Shown: positions 25,601 through 33,797, numbered from the stretch's first letter. The stretch: DNA of 49,124 nucleotides from Micromonospora sp. AMSO31t (GCF_008868175.1 NZ_WBKT01000030.1:1-49124); one strand, 5' to 3'. A program made the numbers and translations. The notes: generated by a model from the sequence alone, not told the origin.

Positions 25601-27381
25601 GATTCCTTCTGCTCAACGGCCTCACCGGCGACGACGCGCTGGTCCTGCACCAGACCAGGACCGTTTCCCGCTCGAACGACAGATCCCGCAGCGACTCCAT
25701 TCCCGTCGCTCTGCACTACGTAGCCCGCACCGCGATGAGCGGGCTCGGCCGCGGGGTGTGCGACATCTGTACGCTACGCCGTGCATATCAGGAATCGGCC
25801 ATGCTCGTGCCCATTCCAATCAAATTGGAGGCGCACCGGGACTGGCTGCTGCGGCTGTTGGAGCCGCGATCCAAGCGCGCCGCTTTCGAGGAACAGGCCA
25901 CCGATCTCTTCGGGGCGCACGTCGGGCCCAGGGACTGCACGGAATACCTGCGCTGGCGCTACGAGTTGCGCGAGGCCGACCTCGACACGCTTCAGCGGCG
26001 GGAGGTGAACCGGAAACTCGTCGGCGCACGCCAACAGCCAATCATCAGGGACGCGTTGGTGCGGCTGTTGGTGGCCGAAGCGCACTGGCTGCGCTCGGCT
26101 CCCCTGTGGTTTCCGGAGTGCCAGTCAACCGTCGCCGATCTGGCGCTGATGTTGCTGGTCGGCGAGTCCGCCCCGTCCGCCGACGCCATGCTGCGGGTCC
26201 AAGCGGTGATCCTCCTGGCCCGGGTCTCGGCGATCACGTTCGCCGATCAGCTGAGTCGTATCCTGCACAAGAACCAGCACGACGAGCCGGTGGTGCTCCA
26301 GACGATGCTGGAAGCCCTACGACTCGTGGCCGCCACGCGCTCCCCGAACCGGTACTCTCGAGATTTGGTGATCCATCCGATCGTGCAGCGGCTTGTCCGG
26401 CTCGAGGACGAGCTGCGTGGGGCGCGAGCCGACAGCGCCCAGGACACGTCCGTACTCAGCCGCAATCTGGTGCGGTACGTCCTCTCCCACGGGCAGCGCA
26501 CTGTCGCGCCCGAGCCGGCCGACCGACAGACCGCCTGGGCTGCGCTACGAGAGCACCGGCGTTCGGTCGCCGACCACGATTACGAGAACGCGATGTGGCG
26601 AGTCATCCAGACTGTCACGCTCATCGGCCGGGGCCGCCGCCCGGAGGATCTGGATGGCATGCGCGAGGACTGGGAGGTGTGCAGCAACTTCCTTAACCTG
26701 GACGTGCTTCCCAACATCCATCTGTTGCGCAACGCCCTGTTGACTCGCGACACCGCTCTCAGACTGGGCAGAGACGACGCGGATCGCTTCGCCGAGGTGG
26801 TCAATGCCGCTCCGGGGCGCAGCGCTCTGGACGAGACGACCGTGCAGCTCGACGCCCTGATCGACCGGGTGCGGGCGAGTGTCGGGAGGGCTCCGCACGA
26901 CGTCGACCAACTGCTTCGTGATCTGCAGTGGTGGTACGACTTCTTCCTGCCGGCGAGCGGGGCGGGGATCCACAAGGTGGTCGACAGGTGCCCTACGGAC
27001 CTGTTGAGGATCCTCCGTAATACCTTTCCTGACCAGCAGGCGCAGGCCGCGCCCGAGGAGCAGCTACCGGTCTTCTGCAGTGAGCGCATTGTCAAGGACG
27101 TGTTCACCCACATCCAGATGAATGCCGTCAAGGTGCATCGGGTGGGCGACGGAGACCAGCGAATCGAGGTCATCGTTGAAGACCGGTCTGCCGGGCATGT
27201 GACGGTTTCGGTCCGCAACGACGGCAGTCGGCCCACGGGTAGGGGAGGTGGCCGAGGCTTGAGTTCACTCGCGGACGAACTCGCCGCGTTCGGCGCACAT
27301 CTCCAGCCAGCCCGGCCTGCGGTGGACTGGGCCAGCTACTGCGTCGAGGTCACGTTCGAACGGTGGAGGTTGTCGACATGA
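22657..27381 (+). CDS. Giant (1574 aa) STAS-GHKL-PRTase-PRTase-GHKL protein
   Basis: I do not recognise the whole protein. Visible parts, in order, are as follows. A STAS-like region lies at about 1-115 (IVVDLSEVGFADFVTLGHLL). A GHKL/histidine-kinase-type ATP-binding region lies at about 160-385, with an N-box ELLENAAEHSG (206-216), VVADAGAGM (271-279) and AGGLWKVARL (323-332). An unassigned alpha/beta region covers about 410-600. A type I phosphoribosyltransferase-like domain (about 620-790) has the PRPP-loop-like VLLVTDLVSSRRTL (723-736), and a second (about 845-990) has AVIVDAGAGSARTI (952-965). CDIC at 1035-1038 follows, then a long helical region. A degenerate C-terminal GHKL region has VRNDG (1519-1523) and GGGRGLSSL (1530-1538). 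No membrane segment or kinase histidine box is seen. ATG 22657 has a CGGAGA ribosome site. The end overlaps the next gene by ATGA. Confidence 0.8.
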   Translation: MILLNFGIRLNARSWVDTLRAHADGFSGASFAPGAMFGQHIVVDLSEVGFADFVTLGHLLNFLRAMTNAGAQFSVVPPQPEALAHESPQDAATGMRRLARRNCQLYLEQTGFQAAYAEMDGQVEFEAPDGAERLSPIMNGSQRSDGGESGQLPKRRRRILPYRWVNVGEARGLTESDDASRWVADLKDLGLSDEQAAAFGAGIIAELLENAAEHSGLRDHDGELTCRRQILLGGVIVPPETYKDRGGDLDESIRDLVTWAAKVPSPLVRLVVADAGAGMISALAAANSAEVEFDPEEAQQAILTTLDRRPPTRKPTGLSDHHAGGLWKVARLARGYQGGLVITSSGQLVTRVFGQSSEPHDLARTCTVVTAGTLVECDMLLQPDDEAQLGAEEVITPPRTTGREDGRPDLDCVTVSLRRRRGLTEEDLHNIRRQLGRRPTATGGLVVAVTAPDSEVRPDDVDIGTAIAQVLRLANAPGDLATVVLALPGVNRQMMSVAVEFLNAECGPGAGNVPPDMRSPVLVLGPDNRHFWIGGTASGREILRRLSAAQHPMHLHDLATGGRNLADALPAVRELQDRTGLLHAENDALRLRIKPQDAMSALASYVGQELRNAIENNTTEGVVEGVFLTPNLEVASRWCHLGRILAGLNLSGLAGYALAARMEDRIGRFNRAAAPLVVRVGDAPHAMVAAFARSFTGHDSYADSLEDVRLERARRGTEGAAQVLLVTDLVSSRRTLKHALLQLVDRDMVPLAVAAGVDTGMTDDTSEAGEVLFLNRRVPMIKLSDVDVQVDTPLPRQPDPIDPVLRQPMTGTRTIPKALVTQDAYVAAMERSNAARLGHIERPANRHYTAYVDPTRLFRQRDWAETVNRLLVKRVTEMHHATFGDEAEPSAACVLYPEGTLDDLPRVAEALGAALVRAGIPVIATLGIPRAPVGEWWWYPGSVSLPAEARHAVIVDAGAGSARTIGHLQRIAATGGIAAITGFLLLNGLTGDDALVLHQTRTVSRSNDRSRSDSIPVALHYVARTAMSGLGRGVCDICTLRRAYQESAMLVPIPIKLEAHRDWLLRLLEPRSKRAAFEEQATDLFGAHVGPRDCTEYLRWRYELREADLDTLQRREVNRKLVGARQQPIIRDALVRLLVAEAHWLRSAPLWFPECQSTVADLALMLLVGESAPSADAMLRVQAVILLARVSAITFADQLSRILHKNQHDEPVVLQTMLEALRLVAATRSPNRYSRDLVIHPIVQRLVRLEDELRGARADSAQDTSVLSRNLVRYVLSHGQRTVAPEPADRQTAWAALREHRRSVADHDYENAMWRVIQTVTLIGRGRRPEDLDGMREDWEVCSNFLNLDVLPNIHLLRNALLTRDTALRLGRDDADRFAEVVNAAPGRSALDETTVQLDALIDRVRASVGRAPHDVDQLLRDLQWWYDFFLPASGAGIHKVVDRCPTDLLRILRNTFPDQQAQAAPEEQLPVFCSERIVKDVFTHIQMNAVKVHRVGDGDQRIEVIVEDRSAGHVTVSVRNDGSRPTGRGGGRGLSSLADELAAFGAHLQPARPAVDWASYCVEVTFERWRLST

Positions 27382-29252
27382 CGCTGGAGATCCGCGGACT
27401 GCTCGTCGATGACGATCCCAGCAACACCCCGATCATCCGGGACTCCATGGACCTGGAGTTCGAGGACATCGGAATGAAGGTCGCCTGGGCTGTCTCGTCC
27501 GACGCGACCTCGGCGAGGAAGGCCATCCGCGACAACCCGCCATTTGACTTCGCCATCGTCGACTACGGCCTCGGTGAAGGGCAGCAGAGCGGAATCGCCG
27601 TGGTCGAGGCGATCCGGGCCAGGGGTGGGCAGACGCATGTCCTGGTCATCACCGGCCTCGGTAACAAGTACCCGAACTTCCGGGACGAGGCGCTCCGGGC
27701 TGGCGCGGACGAGGCGGTCATCCGTTTCATCCTCAACATGGGACGCCAGGGCGGAATGACCTTCCGTGCTCTCGCGAACAATATCCGACTGCACCTGGCA
27801 CGGAAGCGCGATTTCGAGGGCCTAAAGGTGGTGTTCACCGACGACGACCTCGCTTTGGAGTCCACCCTGCACAGTATCGGCAGCCCCAATCCGCCAGGGA
27901 TGGACTCGGTGGCCATCGGAAAGAGCATCGTGCGTAGTCTCGCGATCGACTGTCTCGCACCGGACTACCGACCCGACGCCACGACGCTGGCTGTCGGCTA
28001 CCTGGCGCCGGGCCGATCCGGAGCGCATGTGTGCCAGGTCGATCACATGGAGGGTAGGGCCGTCACCTCCTACGTCCTCAAGATTGGGTTGGATCGTCGG
28101 GCGCTCGAATTTGAGCTGCAGGCCAACAAACGAGCGCTGCATCTTCTCGGAACGGGTGACCTCGTCGGCTTCTCCGGGCAGATCCGAACGCATCAGAAGT
28201 CCGGCTATCACGCCGTCGCGGCCCGCCTCGCCACCGGAGCCGTAACGCTGGCCGAGTGGTTGGCCGGCCCGGCGGACAGAGAAGCCGCGGGCGTCGCGGA
28301 CATTCTTTTCGGGGCTCAGCTCACCAAGCTGTTCGCGCCCGGGCAGCGGGACACGAGGTCCTTCGGTGAATGGCTCGTGGCGACACCGGTTCTTCGTCTG
28401 CGCGTTCGCGACACGCTCAATCTCTACGAGGAGATTCTGACGGCGGAATGGGAAAAGCTGGGCCAGACGACGGACGGGGCAGAGTGCGTTGAGATTCTCA
28501 CCGCGTTCGTCGACCACGGCGCGCTACCGGGCGGCCGGAAGCCCGAGGGTAAGACGACCTTCATCGACGCATTCGGCGACCTGCACTCCACGAATGTCCT
28601 GGTCTATCCGAGCCCGGACTGTCGACCGGTGCTGGTGGACGCCTCCATGTACGGGCCGAATCACTGGGCGGTCGACGCGGCCCGGCTGCTGGTCGACCTC
28701 GTGCTGTCGGTGCGGCGAGCGGGTGTCGCCCCGCTGCAGTGGTCGGATACGGCCGAGGTGTCCGCTTATCTCGATGGACTGTGCAAACCAGCTCGATCGG
28801 TAGGGCTGGCGGTCGTAGCCGACCCGGTCGACGAGTTCATCGATCGGGTGGTCGACAAGTTGCCGAGCTACGTGCGCGCCGAGGCGCTGCAGATGACGAC
28901 CGAGCAGTGGCACTGGCAGTGGCACGCCGCGCTCGCCAAGGAATTGATCCGCCAGGGCACCAGGGCGGGGCTGCCGGGGCCAAGGGCGGTCGCCGCCCTC
29001 ATCGCCGCGGTGCGTCAGCTCCTGTTCGCGGCGGATGCCTTCGCACGGATCGACTACATCGGTTATGCCCGCAAGACCCACATGCTCGCCTGCGTGGCGA
29101 ACAAGGTCGAGCAGCAGGAGCAGTCATCGAGGCCGGTCGTGCCGGCCCAGAGGAAGGACAAGGCCCGCGAACTGCCGCGGGACGAGCCCGGCGGGCTGTC
29201 GGACGGGCATGCCAGGCCTCGTTTACAGCCACCTCACAGCGCGGCGGGCTAG
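27378..29252 (+). CDS. Receiver-domain protein fused to an APH-like kinase domain (624 aa)
   Basis: Residues 1-125 form a response-regulator receiver: acidic Asp11-Asp13 (LLVDDDPSN), phosphoacceptor Asp62 (FAIVDYGLGEG) and Thr92 (VLVITGLGN). The conserved lysine is replaced, since DEAVIRF carries Arg116. Residues about 200-450 look like a phosphotransferase of the aminoglycoside/choline-kinase fold. They have Lys235 (SYVLKIG), Glu244, a catalytic loop FGDLHSTNVLV with Asp401, His403 and Asn406, and a metal-binding-like Asp421 (PVLVDAS). A helical tail and a basic, disordered end follow. No DNA-binding domain is present. The ATG at 27378 follows GGAGG and overlaps the giant gene's stop, so the two are made together, probably as sensor and partner. 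Kinase activity is plausible but not shown. Confidence 0.78.
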   Translation: MTLEIRGLLVDDDPSNTPIIRDSMDLEFEDIGMKVAWAVSSDATSARKAIRDNPPFDFAIVDYGLGEGQQSGIAVVEAIRARGGQTHVLVITGLGNKYPNFRDEALRAGADEAVIRFILNMGRQGGMTFRALANNIRLHLARKRDFEGLKVVFTDDDLALESTLHSIGSPNPPGMDSVAIGKSIVRSLAIDCLAPDYRPDATTLAVGYLAPGRSGAHVCQVDHMEGRAVTSYVLKIGLDRRALEFELQANKRALHLLGTGDLVGFSGQIRTHQKSGYHAVAARLATGAVTLAEWLAGPADREAAGVADILFGAQLTKLFAPGQRDTRSFGEWLVATPVLRLRVRDTLNLYEEILTAEWEKLGQTTDGAECVEILTAFVDHGALPGGRKPEGKTTFIDAFGDLHSTNVLVYPSPDCRPVLVDASMYGPNHWAVDAARLLVDLVLSVRRAGVAPLQWSDTAEVSAYLDGLCKPARSVGLAVVADPVDEFIDRVVDKLPSYVRAEALQMTTEQWHWQWHAALAKELIRQGTRAGLPGPRAVAALIAAVRQLLFAADAFARIDYIGYARKTHMLACVANKVEQQEQSSRPVVPAQRKDKARELPRDEPGGLSDGHARPRLQPPHSAAG

Positions 29253-29309
29253 GCTGCGGCGAGCAAGCGTCCGACGCTCCGCCGAGGAGCGCGTTCCCCA
29301 GGGGTGAGC

Positions 29310-30257
29310 ATGGTCTTCAAGAAGATGTTGAGCGCGTTCGGCGTGGGCGGCCCGAGCGTCGACACCGTGCTGACCAACCCCAACACCCGGCCGGGCCTGA
29401 GCCTGGACGGGCACGTCAACCTGGTCGGCGGCGACGCGCCGGCGAGCATCGAGCAGATCACCGTCGGCCTGGTCACCCGGGTCGAGATCGAGAGCGGCGA
29501 CACCGAGTACGCCGGCGTCATGGAGTTCCACCGGATGTCGGTGAGCGGCCCGCTGCACCTGGCCCCGAAGCAGCAGCTGTCCATCCCGTTCCAGCTCCCG
29601 GTGCCGTGGGAGACCCCGGTCACCGACGTGTACGGCCAGCGGCTGCACGGCATGACCATGGGCCTGCGCACCGAGCTGGCGGTGGCCCGGGCGGTGGACA
29701 AGTCCGACCTGGACCAGGTGGCGGTGCACCCGCTGCCCATCCACGAGAGCATCCTCGACGCGTTCCAGGCGCTCGGCTTCCGCTTCAAGCACGCCGACCT
29801 GGAGCGCGGCCACATCCGTGGCGTGCAGCAGACGCTCCCCTTCTACCAGGAGATCGAGTTCTTCGCCGCGCCCCAGTACGCCCAGGTGACCAACGAGGTC
29901 GAGCTGACCTTCGTCACCAGCCAGCACGGCGTCGAGGTGATCCTGGAGTGCGACAAGCGCGGCGGCTTCCTCACCCCCGGGCACGACGCCTTCGGCCGCT
30001 ACGCCGTCCCGCACAGCGACGCGGGCCGCTCCGACTGGGTCCAGGTGGTCGACGGCTGGCTGCGGGAGACCACCTCGCGCTACGGCAACCTGCGCGCGCA
30101 CGGCTTCGGCGCGCCGCGCGGGCACCACGGCCACCGCGGCCCGGGCATGGGCGGCATGGTGGCGGGCGCCGCGCTCGGCGTGGCGGGCGGCCTGGTCGCC
30201 GGTGAGCTGATCGAGGACGCCTTCGAGGGGGACTTCGGCGACTTCGGCGGGGAGTGA
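29310..30257 (+). CDS. SpoOM-family sporulation/arrestin-like protein
   Basis: A 315-residue cytosolic protein that opens VFKKMLSAFGVGGPSVDTVL. The N-terminal two-thirds form the beta-sandwich SpoOM (arrestin-like) domain with LSLDGHVNLVGGDA and FELPVP-like strands (IPFQLPVPWETPVT). The tail is His/Gly-rich (RGHHGHRGPGMGG), followed by a small hydrophobic, glycine-rich patch and an acidic end. SpoOM affects sporulation control in Bacillus; in actinomycetes the role is open. The ATG at 29310 sits close behind AGGGGTGAGC; a GTG at 29304 is an alternative. A strong terminator follows. Confidence 0.88.
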   Translation: MVFKKMLSAFGVGGPSVDTVLTNPNTRPGLSLDGHVNLVGGDAPASIEQITVGLVTRVEIESGDTEYAGVMEFHRMSVSGPLHLAPKQQLSIPFQLPVPWETPVTDVYGQRLHGMTMGLRTELAVARAVDKSDLDQVAVHPLPIHESILDAFQALGFRFKHADLERGHIRGVQQTLPFYQEIEFFAAPQYAQVTNEVELTFVTSQHGVEVILECDKRGGFLTPGHDAFGRYAVPHSDAGRSDWVQVVDGWLRETTSRYGNLRAHGFGAPRGHHGHRGPGMGGMVAGAALGVAGGLVAGELIEDAFEGDFGDFGGE

Positions 30258-30264
30258 CCACACG

Positions 30265-30303
30265 CGACGATGCCCCCGGGGGAACTCCCCGGGGGCATCG
30301 TCG
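30265..30303. terminator. Strong terminator after SpoOM
   Basis: A perfect 17-base stem, CGACGATGCCCCCGGGG with its complement at 30287-30303, has a 5-base loop. It lies between convergent genes and can serve both. Confidence 0.85.
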
Positions 30304-30321
30304 TCTCAGGAGTGGCTCCGG

Positions 30322-30699
30322 TCAGTGCCGGGCCGTGCGCTCCTCACCGCTGCGGAAGTTGCTTCCGGCCTTGGCCAGACCGCGACTACCGAGGTAACCG
30401 ATGGTCAGCAGCGTGATGAAGAACCAGGCCTGCGGTGCGCGGAAGATGTCCACGCCGACCGAGTTCTTGCCGACCAGGTACGAGGCCACCAGCACGGCCG
30501 CGACGGACGCCAGGTAGACCCAGAATTCGGTCGTCCGGAGCGACGGCTTGGTCTCGGTGCCGGGCGCCGTCATCGCCTGCCGATGTCCGTCCTGCATCAT
30601 CGGCATCGGGCGGGTGGGCGTCTCCTGCATCCCGGCCCGGTTGGACATGTCCTGTGCCGGCCGGTTCATCGGCCTGGCGGATGCAGCCTGCGTGCTCAT
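30322..30699 (-). CDS. Small two-span membrane protein
   Basis: A 125-residue protein. The first half is a Met/Pro/Gln-rich, probably disordered cytoplasmic segment (ARPMNRPAQDM, RPMPMMQDG). The second half has two hydrophobic helices, FWVYLASVAAVLVASYLVG and WFFITLLTIGYLGSRG, separated by about 12 residues, then a short basic tail. No enzymatic motif is seen. ATG 30699 has a strong GAGGAGGACC ribosome site. A SigB-type promoter pattern upstream suggests stress-responsive expression. Similar small proteins are common in Micromonosporaceae, as far as I recall, without known function. Confidence 0.75.
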   Translation of the reverse strand: MSTQAASARPMNRPAQDMSNRAGMQETPTRPMPMMQDGHRQAMTAPGTETKPSLRTTEFWVYLASVAAVLVASYLVGKNSVGVDIFRAPQAWFFITLLTIGYLGSRGLAKAGSNFRSGEERTARH

Positions 30700-30803
30700 C
30701 TGGTCCTCCTCAGGATGCGATGAGTCGTTCTCTGCAACCTCCCGCCCCGCTGCCGCAGGTCGGCCACGGCACGGTTCGCGCACTTGGCGGGGGCACCCTC
30801 CGT

Positions 30804-30829
30804 CTACCCCTGGCCTCGGCGAAGGTAAC
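30804..30829 (-). promoter_or_regulatory. Candidate SigB-type promoter for the small membrane protein
   Basis: On the minus strand GTTAC (30825-30829), 15 bases and GGGTAG (30804-30809) match the stress-sigma pattern. It lies about 105 bases before the ATG. The remainder of the 300-base gap (30700-31000) shows nothing else I can identify. Confidence 0.45.
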
Positions 30830-31000
30830 GCCACCTTGCCGTCGAATAGGAGCACCGCGCCCGCCCACCGGCGGCCGGACCCGAAATCGGACATCAGGGC
30901 AGGTAACCGGCGTCGCCGAGGGCCGGCCGGGCCGGGCGGTTTCAGCCTCCGGCCCTCGGGCACGCAAGGAGGATCCCGAGAAACCTGCGAGGTGGTTCAC

Positions 31001-31423
31001 GTGCGTGAGGACGACATGCGGCAGCAGGCCGCCCGGCGGGCCGAGGACCGGATCGCCGGCGGCGTCTACGGCGAGGGCGCGCTGGACGAGGTCACCGTGC
31101 CGCAGACCGACGTGCTGCGGGTCATCCAGGAGGAGGATCCGGACGACCCGGCGGACGCACCGATCGACCCGAACGTGTTGCGCGACGGCGGCCCCACCCG
31201 GGGCCAGGGCGCGGTCACCACGACCGGCGGCACCGCCGGCCCGGCCAGCGTCCGGCGGGTGGCCCGCCAACCGGAGCAGCATCGCGGCACGGTGGCGCCC
31301 ACGACCACGGGCGACGCCACCACCGGCGGCCTGAGCACCCCGGCCGGCGGGTCCACGAGCGACGCCTCGTCGTCCGGCAGCCAGGTCGGCAACTTCACCA
31401 ACGACCAGGCGAACCCCGGCTGA
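31001..31423 (+). CDS. Low-complexity hydrophilic protein, unknown function
   Basis: About 140 residues, no known domain. The first part is charged and probably structured (RRAEDRIAGGVYGEGALDEV, VLRVIQEEDPDDP). The second part is a long Gly/Ser/Thr-rich disordered tail (TTTGDATTGGLSTPAGGS). The gene has the high GC of its surroundings. I chose the GTG at 31001, eight bases after GAGG; GTG 30992 and ATG 31016 are possible. A strong hairpin follows, which supports this being a real transcription unit. Confidence 0.6.
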   Translation: MREDDMRQQAARRAEDRIAGGVYGEGALDEVTVPQTDVLRVIQEEDPDDPADAPIDPNVLRDGGPTRGQGAVTTTGGTAGPASVRRVARQPEQHRGTVAPTTTGDATTGGLSTPAGGSTSDASSSGSQVGNFTNDQANPG

Positions 31424-31438
31424 CACCGGGCACGCGAA

Positions 31439-31467
31439 CGGAGGGGGCGGCTGAGCCGCCCCCTCCG
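31439..31467. terminator. Bidirectional terminator
   Basis: CGGAGGGGGCGGC and GCCGCCCCCTCCG form a 13-base stem with a TGA loop between convergent genes. Confidence 0.8.
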
Positions 31468-31472
31468 CCGTC

Positions 31473-33767
31473 TCACGTGGTGCGGAGGATGCCCAGGCGT
31501 TGGGTGGCGCGGGTGAGCGCGACGTAGAGGTCGCTGTGGCCGCGCGGGGACTCGGCGACGATCCTCTCCGGGTCCACCACCAGCACCGAGTCGAACTCCA
31601 GGCCCTTGGCCTGCTCGGTGGTGAGCACCACCACCCGGTTCGCCAGCTCCGGCTGCTCGCCGACGGTCGCCTCCGGCAACGCGGCGACGACCGCCGCCCC
31701 CAGCTCGTCCACCCGGCCGGCCGGCACGATCACCCCGAGCCGGCCGTCGGCCAGCCCGGCCGCCTCCCGCGCGGTCGCCTCGACCAGCTCGACCGCGAGC
31801 CGGTCCGCCGGCACCGTGCGGTCCCAGGGCGGCACGCCGCTGGCGCGTACGGAGCGGGGTGGGCGCAGCGCCGGGTCGATCTCGGCCAGCACCTCGGCCG
31901 CGACCGCCATGATCTCGGCCGGGGTGCGGTAGCTGACGGTCAGCTCCTCCAGCCGCCACCGGTTCGCCACGTACGGCGCCAGCGCCTCCTGCCACGACGG
32001 CGTGCCGGCGAGCGCGCCGGTCTGCGCCACGTCCCCGACGATCGTCATCGACCGGCTCGGGCACCGGCGCATCAGCAGCCGCCAAGCCATCGGCGACAGC
32101 TCCTGCGCCTCGTCGATGATCACGTGCCCGAAGGCCCAGGTCCGGTCCGCGGCGGCGCGCTGCGCGGTGGTGAGGTTGTCGGTCTCCTCCTGCCGCTCAG
32201 AGAGCCGGTCGGCGTCGATGAGGTCGGTGACGCCCAGGATCTCGCCGCCGTCGGCCTCGTCCTCCACGTCGATGGAGCGGGAACCGCGCCAGATCTCCAG
32301 CACGCCCTCGGCGTACTCGCGCTCCAGGGCGCGGATCCGCTCCCGGCGGGCGGCGGCGGCGCGCTGGTCCTCGCCGAGCAGTTCGGCCGCCTCGTCCAGC
32401 AGCGGCACGTCGGCCGGCGTCCAGTCGCCCGGCTCCCGCTGCAGCGCGGCCCGCTCCTCGTCGGTGAGCATCGGCGCGGCGGAGGCGATCCGTTCCGGCG
32501 ACTCGAACAGGTCGGCGAGCAGCCGCTGCGGGGTGAGCACCGGCCACAGCTCGTCCACCGCGGCCCGGATCTCCGGCTCGTCGCGCAGCTCCCGGCGGAT
32601 CTCCGCCCGGTCGGCCTCGGAGAGCAGGTTCTCCCCGCCGAGCGGGTCGGCCCCGATCCGCTCGGCCACCTGGTCGGCGAGCGCGTGCACGATCTCGAGG
32701 TCGAACAGCGCCCGGGCCAGGTTGTGCGGGCGCTCGGCGCGGCGGACCCGGTCCCGCGCCTGGCGCACGGTCGCCGGGTCGAGGGTGAGGACCTCCCGCT
32801 GGGGCAGTTCGATCTCCAGCGGCTCGTCCGGCACCCACTGCCGGTCCCGCACCGCGTTGGCCAGCACCTCCGCGAGCACGGCGCGGCCCTTCAGCGCCGC
32901 GATCGCCGCCGGCTCGGTGCGCCGGGCGTGCACGCCGGGGAAGAGGTCGGCCTGCGTACGCAGCAGCACCCCCGTCTCGGCGAGCGCCGGCAGCACCTGG
33001 GAGATGTAGCGCAGGAAGGTGGGGTTCGGGCCGACGAGCAGCACGCCCCGGGTGGAGAGCTGCTCGCGGTGGGTGTAGAGCAGGTACGCGGCCCGGTGCA
33101 GCGCCACCGCGGTCTTGCCGGTGCCCGGCCCGCCCTGCACCACCATGACGCCCGGCAGGTCGGCCCGGATGATCCGGTCCTGCTCGGCCTGGATGGTCTC
33201 GACGATGTCGCGCATCCGCCCGGTACGCCCGGCGTTCAGCGCGGCGAGCAGCGACGCCTCGCCCGTCACCTCCTCGTGGGCGGTGGGGGAGGCGGCGGCG
33301 ATGTCCAGCACCTCGTCGTTGAGCCCGGTGACCTTCCGCTCCCGGGTACGCAGGTGCCGGCGCCGGCGCACCCCCTGGGGATTGGCGGCGGTCGCCAGGT
33401 AGAAGGCGCGGGCGGCCGGGGCACGCCAGTCGATCAGCAGCGGGTCGTAGTCGCCCGAGGTGTCGAAGATGCCGATCCGGCCGATGTAGCGGCACGAGTC
33501 GTCGTCGCCGTCGAGGCGGCCGAAGCAGAGACCGTTCTCCACCGCGGAGTACTGCTCGACCTGGTCGGCGTACATCCGCACGGTGTGGTCGCGCTGCGAC
33601 CGGGCCTGCTGCGTGCCGCCGGTGGCGCGCAGCTCCTCGGTGAGCCGCCGGGCCGCCTGGTCCCGCATGCCGTCCAGCCGGTCGTAGAGCATCGTGACGT
33701 ACTTCTGCTCGTGACCGATCTCGTCGTCCTGGTGCAGCTCACCCGACACGTCGGAGTGCGTTGACAA
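31473..33767 (-). CDS. helR: HelR/HelD-type RNA polymerase recycling ATPase
   Basis: A superfamily 1 helicase-like protein of 764 residues. An N-terminal coiled-coil arm opens EQKYVTMLYDRLDGMRDQAAR. It is followed by Walker A QGGPGTGKTA (Lys218), Walker B-like HVIIDEAQELSPMAW, QTGALAGTP and the C-terminal VLTTEQAKGLEFDSV and YVALTRAT motifs. These are the HelD arrangement. The actinomycete HelR group removes stalled or rifamycin-bound RNA polymerase, which can give rifamycin tolerance. The TTG start (33767) is supported by GAGGAG five bases upstream. A 10-base inverted repeat lies in the upstream control region. Confidence 0.88.
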   Translation of the reverse strand: MSTHSDVSGELHQDDEIGHEQKYVTMLYDRLDGMRDQAARRLTEELRATGGTQQARSQRDHTVRMYADQVEQYSAVENGLCFGRLDGDDDSCRYIGRIGIFDTSGDYDPLLIDWRAPAARAFYLATAANPQGVRRRRHLRTRERKVTGLNDEVLDIAAASPTAHEEVTGEASLLAALNAGRTGRMRDIVETIQAEQDRIIRADLPGVMVVQGGPGTGKTAVALHRAAYLLYTHREQLSTRGVLLVGPNPTFLRYISQVLPALAETGVLLRTQADLFPGVHARRTEPAAIAALKGRAVLAEVLANAVRDRQWVPDEPLEIELPQREVLTLDPATVRQARDRVRRAERPHNLARALFDLEIVHALADQVAERIGADPLGGENLLSEADRAEIRRELRDEPEIRAAVDELWPVLTPQRLLADLFESPERIASAAPMLTDEERAALQREPGDWTPADVPLLDEAAELLGEDQRAAAARRERIRALEREYAEGVLEIWRGSRSIDVEDEADGGEILGVTDLIDADRLSERQEETDNLTTAQRAAADRTWAFGHVIIDEAQELSPMAWRLLMRRCPSRSMTIVGDVAQTGALAGTPSWQEALAPYVANRWRLEELTVSYRTPAEIMAVAAEVLAEIDPALRPPRSVRASGVPPWDRTVPADRLAVELVEATAREAAGLADGRLGVIVPAGRVDELGAAVVAALPEATVGEQPELANRVVVLTTEQAKGLEFDSVLVVDPERIVAESPRGHSDLYVALTRATQRLGILRTT

Positions 33768-33797
33768 GCCGGCTCCTCATCGCCTAGAATTGCGGCA

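Noticed and set aside
29221..29251. SigB-type promoter before SpoOM (GTTT with GGGCTA)
   Set aside because: The spacer is 21 bases, too long for this sigma group.
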